8,691 nt of DNA from positions 1 to 8,691 of the forward strand of contig JAOZLT010000053.1 in NCBI GenBank assembly GCA_029934675.1, in the 5' to 3' direction. Below, piece by piece: positions 5,662 to 8,691 of this stretch. Under the pieces are notes generated by a model, which had not been told where the DNA came from, did no database searches, and was given only the letters and a program-made list of their open reading frames with translations. The stretch is from Candidatus Altimarinota bacterium. GTDB taxonomy: Bacteria > Patescibacteriota > Gracilibacteria > UM-FILTER-43-11. Numbering within the stretch: the first letter of the stretch is position 1; the number at the start of each line of letters is the position of its first letter. The translations under genes and the position numbers were made by a program.

Positions 5662-5751
5662 ATGGGGAAGAAGAAGAATTTGCGTAAACTGAAGTTTGCG
5701 AATAAAATGAATAAACTTAAGTTGAAGCAAAATTCTGACGAGCGCCTGTAG
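5662..5751 (+). CDS. Short lysine-rich basic peptide overlapping tRNA-Arg
   Basis: The ATG at 5662 opens a 29-codon frame ending in TAG at 5749-5751. The product starts MGKKKNLRKLKF and ends KQNSDERL, with about ten lysines and few acidic residues, so it would be strongly basic and could form an amphipathic helix. The strong Shine-Dalgarno run at 5645-5655 supports translation. The last ten bases lie within the tRNA-Arg gene, so the peptide's final codons are the tRNA acceptor strand. A start at ATG 5629 in the same frame would add 11 residues but lacks a comparable site. I do not recognise the family; a tiny ribosome-associated or RNA-binding peptide would fit the composition, but this is a guess. 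Confidence 0.4.
   Translation: MGKKKNLRKLKFANKMNKLKLKQNSDERL
5680..5708 (+). promoter_or_regulatory. Possible promoter for tRNA-Arg
   Basis: TTGCGT (5680-5685), a 17-base spacer and TAAAAT (5703-5708) resemble a sigma70-type promoter with a good -10 and a weak -35. Transcription would start near 5715, about 25 bases before the tRNA. The site lies inside the short basic ORF. In such AT-rich sequence a chance match is possible. Confidence 0.3.
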
Positions 5752-5817
5752 CTCAGTGGATAGAGCGTCCGGTTGCGGTCCGGGAGGTCACAGGTTCGAC
5801 TCCTGTCAGGCGTACCA
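5742..5817 (+). tRNA. tRNA-Arg (anticodon GCG)
   Basis: The 76-base sequence folds as a complete cloverleaf. The acceptor is GCGCCTG/CAGGCGT with a G1-U72 wobble, the D stem GCTC/GAGC, the anticodon stem TCCGG/CCGGG, and the T arm ACAGG-TTCGACT-CCTGT, with CCA encoded (5815-5817). The anticodon loop is TTGCGGT (5773-5779), so the anticodon is GCG (5775-5777), reading CGC and by wobble CGU. A20 in the D loop, C35 and A73 agree with known arginine identity elements. Many bacteria read this codon box with an ACG anticodon modified to inosine instead. The 5' ten bases overlap the stop end of the short basic ORF. Confidence 0.95.
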
Positions 5818-5832
5818 CATTTGACAAACTAA

Positions 5833-5862
5833 TTGCCCAAAAACAAAAATTATCTATATAAT
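5833..5862 (+). promoter_or_regulatory. Promoter of the alpha/beta hydrolase gene
   Basis: TTGCCC (5833-5838), an 18-base spacer and a perfect TATAAT (5857-5862) lie 24 bases before the ATG at 5887. This would give a leader of under 20 bases with no Shine-Dalgarno site. A perfect TTGACA at 5821-5826 is 30 bases from the TATAAT, too far to act as its -35. Confidence 0.5.
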
Positions 5863-5886
5863 ATATGTTGTTGTATTAACTAAAAA

Positions 5887-6630
5887 ATGCAAAAAAAGCC
5901 ATTTAAACAAATTAATAACTCAAAATATCCTATTTATTACCGATTTATCAATAATAAATCGGATAAAACTGTTATTTTTATTCATGGTCTTTTCTCAAGT
6001 AGTGCCATATTTAAACATTTCATTAAATCAATTAAATCTAATGTGATACTAATAGAACTTAGAGGCATTGTTTATTCAAAATGTAAAAAACCATATTTAG
6101 ATAATTATGTAGAAGATATCCGACTTATACTCGAAAAAGAAAAAATTAAAAAAAATGTCATTTTAGTTGGATATTCATTAGGCTGTTCAGTTGCCAACGC
6201 ATTTGCAGAAAAACACGACAAAATAGTCGAAAAAGCAATTTTACTAGCGCCTATAAACCGAAAACTAAAAGATATTGGAAAAAGAAATTTAATCAAAAAT
6301 TTAGTTGGAGCTTTTGGAAAAAATTTCTTTCTTAAGTGGAAAGAATATATTCGGCAAGAAAATGGATGGTCTTTATTAAGAATATTCGGATTATTCAATT
6401 TCAAATTATTAAAAGAAGTATGTAAAGAAACTGTTTTTACGGACAAATGTAAAATTTTTATTATAAACGGTGGAAAATCCAGCCTATTTTTCAACAATAA
6501 AGATAAACGATTAAAACTGCCAAATATTTTTTACAAAGAAGTAAAACAATTAGACCACTACTTATTCCTAACTAAAGCTCGAATAAACATAATCAAAAAA
6601 CATCTCCTACCCCATCTAAATTACAATTAA
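5887..6630 (+). CDS. Alpha/beta hydrolase fold protein
   Basis: The 247 residues show the alpha/beta hydrolase core. VIFIHGLF (29-36) forms the oxyanion loop, LRGIVYSK (58-65) stands where most relatives have RGxGxS, and VGYSLG (94-99) is the nucleophile elbow with Ser97. LDHYLF near the C-terminus (His224) supplies the probable catalytic histidine. The acid residue normally sits in a GxxSD-type turn after strand 6; here the sequence is NGGKSSLF (194-201), with serine where aspartate is common. The acid may lie elsewhere or be lost. The substrate cannot be named; esterase, lipase or peptidase-like activity are all possible. The protein is very Lys/Ile/Asn-rich, and no signal peptide is seen. 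It has its own promoter, lacks a Shine-Dalgarno site, and ends seven bases from the convergent rpe gene. Confidence 0.8.
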   Translation: MQKKPFKQINNSKYPIYYRFINNKSDKTVIFIHGLFSSSAIFKHFIKSIKSNVILIELRGIVYSKCKKPYLDNYVEDIRLILEKEKIKKNVILVGYSLGCSVANAFAEKHDKIVEKAILLAPINRKLKDIGKRNLIKNLVGAFGKNFFLKWKEYIRQENGWSLLRIFGLFNFKLLKEVCKETVFTDKCKIFIINGGKSSLFFNNKDKRLKLPNIFYKEVKQLDHYLFLTKARINIIKKHLLPHLNYN

Positions 6631-6637
6631 AATTGAT

Positions 6638-7309
6638 TTATTGAACAACTTCCCTCAATTTATCCGCAGCCTCTTTCGGATTATCCGCCTTTAGAATATA
6701 AGAGCCAGCTACAAACACATTTGCTCCAGCTTCTCGAGCCAATGGAGCTGTAATATGAGTAATTCCGCCATCGATTGATATGTCGAGTTCTGGATACTTT
6801 TTTCTGATAATTTCAATTTTTGAAAGCACTTCTGGCATAAATTTTTGGCCACCAAAACCCGGCTCTACCGACATAATTAGAACTAAATCGACAAGAGATA
6901 AAACTTTTTCAATTTTAGTTACTGGAGTTTTTGGATTAATTGAAACACCAGCTTTACAACCAAGTTCATGTATTTTTTCAATCGTTAATTTTAAATCTTT
7001 TGTAGCCTCCGCATGAACAGTAATCGCGTAAGCTCCAGCTTTCGCAAAATCTTCAATATAATCTTCAGGATAATTAATCATCAAATGACAATCCAACGGA
7101 ATAGTAGTCTTAATCTTATCCACCACCATCGCACCAATCGACATATTCGGCACAAAATTTCCATCCATCACATCAACATGAAACCAGTCAGAAAAAGGTT
7201 CTAATTGCTGAAGATGATGATTCAAATCACCATAATCCACCCCTAATATTGAAGGAGCTATTTTGATTTTTGGCTTAATTGTTCGAAATGATACAGCTGG
7301 TTTTGACAC
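6638..7309 (-). CDS. rpe: Ribulose-phosphate 3-epimerase
   Basis: Rpe interconverts ribulose-5-phosphate and xylulose-5-phosphate in the non-oxidative pentose phosphate pathway. The 223 residues form the expected TIM barrel: KIAPSILG (16-23; Ser20), HVDVMDGNFVPN (44-55; catalytic Asp46), CHLMI (His75), MSVEPGFGGQKF (146-157; phosphate loop), SIDGGI (178-183; catalytic Asp180) and AGSYI (201-205). All key metal and catalytic residues are present. The start is GTG (7307-7309): an in-frame TAA lies just upstream (7316-7318) and no ATG occurs before Met48. No Shine-Dalgarno site is visible. It follows rpiB on the same strand across a 119-bp gap holding inverted repeats. Both enzymes use ribulose-5-phosphate, so the pair is functionally linked. 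Confidence 0.95.
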   Translation of the reverse strand: MSKPAVSFRTIKPKIKIAPSILGVDYGDLNHHLQQLEPFSDWFHVDVMDGNFVPNMSIGAMVVDKIKTTIPLDCHLMINYPEDYIEDFAKAGAYAITVHAEATKDLKLTIEKIHELGCKAGVSINPKTPVTKIEKVLSLVDLVLIMSVEPGFGGQKFMPEVLSKIEIIRKKYPELDISIDGGITHITAPLAREAGANVFVAGSYILKADNPKEAADKLREVVQ

Positions 7310-7336
7310 TTTTAATTATGAGTTATAAATTAATTT

Positions 7337-7426
7337 AGTGCGAGTACGAGTCTCAAGCCTACCTGCCAGTAAGCAGGTCTCAAGTATCCGCCTCCTATCT
7401 TGAGACTCGCACTCGCACTTGAGACT
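7337..7426. repeat. Inverted repeat element between rpe and rpiB
   Basis: The arms at 7337-7357 and 7399-7419 are reverse complements at 20 of 21 positions and contain the words AGTGCGAGT and GAGTCTCAAG. The centre holds a small hairpin, ACCTGC (7361-7366) with GCAGGT (7373-7378). CTTGAGACT recurs at 7399-7407 and 7418-7426. The element almost fills the gap. The 27-base right end (7400-7426) is repeated, split by an insert, upstream of rpiB. Confidence 0.85.
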
Positions 7427-7428
7427 AT

Positions 7429-7875
7429 TTAATTATGTTTCTCAATTTCCATTATCTCCTTTACACGCCGTACATGTCTTTCTTCGCCAGAAAAATCGGT
7501 TTCAAGAAATATTTTTACTATCTCAACCGGATCATCCATCATCTTAGAACGCCCCCCAACAGCTACAACATTTGCATTATTATGCTGTCGAGCCCCCCTA
7601 GCAGTTTCTATACTATAAGCCAATCCACATCTGATACCGTTTACTTTATTGGCAGCTATTGCGATACCTACACCATTACCACAGATAACAACACCTTGCG
7701 TACTGGGACTCATAGCAACTTGTTGACCGACTTTCTCAGCATAAACCGGATAATCAACCGAATCTGAACTATTCGGACCAACATCAACAAATTCATACTG
7801 ATCTCCCAGTTCTTTTTTAATCCTCTCCTTCATCTCATACCCCGCATGGTCGGAACCTATAACAACCTTATTCAT
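7429..7875 (-). CDS. rpiB: Ribose-5-phosphate isomerase B
   Basis: RpiB interconverts ribose-5-phosphate and ribulose-5-phosphate and so supplies ribose for nucleotides. The 148 residues match the usual length. Visible motifs are GSDHAG (7-12), DYP (41-43), GVVICGNGVGIAIAANK (61-77) with catalytic Cys65 and the anion-hole loop, ARQHNNANVVAVGGR (95-109) with His98 for ring opening, and a C-terminal arginine pair (RHVRRV). RpiB is close in sequence to LacA/LacB sugar isomerases, but the conserved CGNGVG and HNNAN motifs and the adjacent rpe favour RpiB. The ATG at 7873-7875 gives the exact N-terminus; no Shine-Dalgarno site is seen. It is flanked on both sides by copies of the same intergenic repeat. 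Confidence 0.95.
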   Translation of the reverse strand: MNKVVIGSDHAGYEMKERIKKELGDQYEFVDVGPNSSDSVDYPVYAEKVGQQVAMSPSTQGVVICGNGVGIAIAANKVNGIRCGLAYSIETARGARQHNNANVVAVGGRSKMMDDPVEIVKIFLETDFSGEERHVRRVKEIMEIEKHN

Positions 7876-7900
7876 AATTATTTAGTTATTGTTAAATGCT

Positions 7901-7960
7901 TTGAGACTCGCGAAGTCTTCCGTAGCTTTAAGCGAAGGAATAACACTCGCACTTGAGACT
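7901..7960. repeat. Second copy of the intergenic repeat, split by a 33-nt insert
   Basis: TTGAGACTCGC (7901-7911) and ACTCGCACTTGAGACT (7945-7960), joined together, are identical to 7400-7426. Between them lie 33 bases (7912-7944) containing the hairpin-like stretch CTTCCGTAGCTTTAAGCGAAG. The right end overlaps the TAG stop codon of pheS (7959-7961). Confidence 0.85.
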
Positions 7961-8691
7961 AGAATTGCTGAATAAACCGAAGATCATTCTCAAAAAATAA
8001 CCTCAAATGATTAATCCGATACTTAATCATAATCATCCTATCCAGCCCCATACCAAATGCAAAACCGGTATATTTTTCAGAATCATAACCAACATTTTTA
8101 AGTACATCCGGATGCACCATGCCAGCACCACCAACTTCTAACCATCCACACTGTTTACAGAGTTTACATGGAACATTATCAATCTTTCCTTTGCCATGAC
8201 AAAGAGGGCAAGTACAATCCACTTCCATACCGGGCTCTACAAATGGAAAATAACTTACTCGATATCTAGTTTTTATGGTTTCGTCTTCAAATACCTGACG
8301 AAAAAAATGTGTAAGTATCGCCTTTAAATTTGCCATCGAAATATTCTCATCTATCATTAACCCCTCTACTTGATGAAACATTGGTGAATGAGTTGCGTCA
8401 CTATCTTTTCGAAATGTCTTACCTGGAGCAATTATACGAATAGGAGGATTCTGCTTTTCCATATAATGTATTTGGACAGGAGAAGTATGTGTACGCAAAA
8501 CATACTTATCTAGATTCTTAATCCAAAAAGTATCCTGCATATCACGAGCAGGATGAGTTTCAGGAATATTAAGTTGATCAAAATTATAATATTCCCTCTC
8601 AATCTCCGGCCCCTCTGCCATTTCAAAACCCATTCTGGCAAATACCTGCTCAATATCATCAATAAATTTAGAAATAAGATGACGATGCCCC
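7959..8691 (-). CDS. pheS: Phenylalanine--tRNA ligase alpha subunit (5'-partial, runs off the right edge)
   Basis: PheS is the catalytic subunit of the (alpha-beta)2 enzyme that charges tRNA-Phe. About 243 codons are visible. The frame is open through 8690 and upstream residues GHRHLIS...FARMGFEMAEGPEIE match the family, so the Met at 8631-8633 is internal and the true start lies outside. Numbered from that Met, THTSPVQIHYM (48-58), the motif-2 region FRKDSDATHSPMFHQVEGLM (74-93), VEPGMEVD (132-139), GWLEVGGAGMVHPDV (163-177) and motif 3 FAFGMGLDRM (191-200) are intact. Six cysteines (140, 142, 145, 156, 159, 162) form a probable zinc-binding insert like that of Firmicute-type enzymes. The missing part should be roughly the N-terminal tRNA-binding coiled coil. 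It ends in TAG. The gene downstream is rpiB, not pheT. Confidence 0.95.
   Translation of the reverse strand, partial: GHRHLISKFIDDIEQVFARMGFEMAEGPEIEREYYNFDQLNIPETHPARDMQDTFWIKNLDKYVLRTHTSPVQIHYMEKQNPPIRIIAPGKTFRKDSDATHSPMFHQVEGLMIDENISMANLKAILTHFFRQVFEDETIKTRYRVSYFPFVEPGMEVDCTCPLCHGKGKIDNVPCKLCKQCGWLEVGGAGMVHPDVLKNVGYDSEKYTGFAFGMGLDRMIMIKYRINHLRLFFENDLRFIQQF

Noticed and set aside
5583..5687. Third-frame ORF (acidic and arginine-rich) over the structured segment, possibly joined to the 12-codon peptide by +1 frameshift
   Set aside because: There is no ATG and no slippery sequence I recognise; a TTG start at 5607 lacks a ribosome binding site. The open frame is short enough to be chance.
5608..5751. 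Reading TGA at 5608-5610 as glycine to join the short ORFs (code 25)
   Set aside because: The long genes contain no in-frame TGA and the RAYT gene uses TGA as its stop, so the standard code applies.
5821..5862. TTGACA (5821) with TATAAT (5857) as one promoter
   Set aside because: The spacer is 30 bases, far above the usual 16-18; TTGCCC at 5833 fits the spacing instead.
7435..7767. Plus-strand 110-residue ORF opposite rpiB
   Set aside because: Shadow of RpiB, whose motifs are all intact on the minus strand.

Overview
The window is AT-rich DNA from a bacterium with small, tightly packed genes. It most likely belongs to the Candidate Phyla Radiation (Patescibacteria). This is inferred from overall style: short core enzymes with divergent but intact motifs, a DsbA-like domain on a large exported-type protein, an isolated purM, few Shine-Dalgarno sites, and short palindromic repeats in several intergenic gaps. 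The genetic code is standard. The transposase-like gene ends in TGA, pheS ends in TAG, and the core genes read through at full length without in-frame TGA, which argues against the UGA-glycine code of Gracilibacteria/Absconditabacteria.

Left part (1-1500, plus strand): a large protein with a C-terminal DsbA/thioredoxin domain (CPSC). Its frame is open to the left edge, so its N-terminus is probably cut off. Middle-left (1543-3434, minus strand): a RAYT-type (REP-associated tyrosine) transposase whose stop overlaps the start of dprA (ATGA). Its central linker is an in-frame minisatellite. It also contains a perfect GTAG-footed palindrome that resembles the REP element such enzymes recognise. 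This is the most unusual part of the window.

Middle (3523-5360, minus strand): purM and ftsE, separated by a gap of tandem and inverted repeats. At 5361-5886 there is no long gene. It holds a hairpin with a T-rich tail, two very short ORFs with strong Shine-Dalgarno sites, a potentially structured RNA segment between them, and tRNA-Arg(GCG), whose 5' end overlaps the second short ORF.

Right part: an alpha/beta hydrolase (5887-6630, plus strand) with a recognisable promoter converges on rpe, which follows rpiB and pheS (6638-8691, minus strand). pheS runs off the right edge. Rpe and RpiB both use ribulose-5-phosphate and form a small pentose-phosphate pair. The gaps on either side of rpiB carry two copies of one repeat, one of them split by a 33-nt insert.

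The best candidates for something undescribed are the RAYT gene carrying its own REP-like palindrome and a frame-preserving minisatellite, and the short-ORF / RNA / short-ORF / tRNA cluster at 5549-5817.
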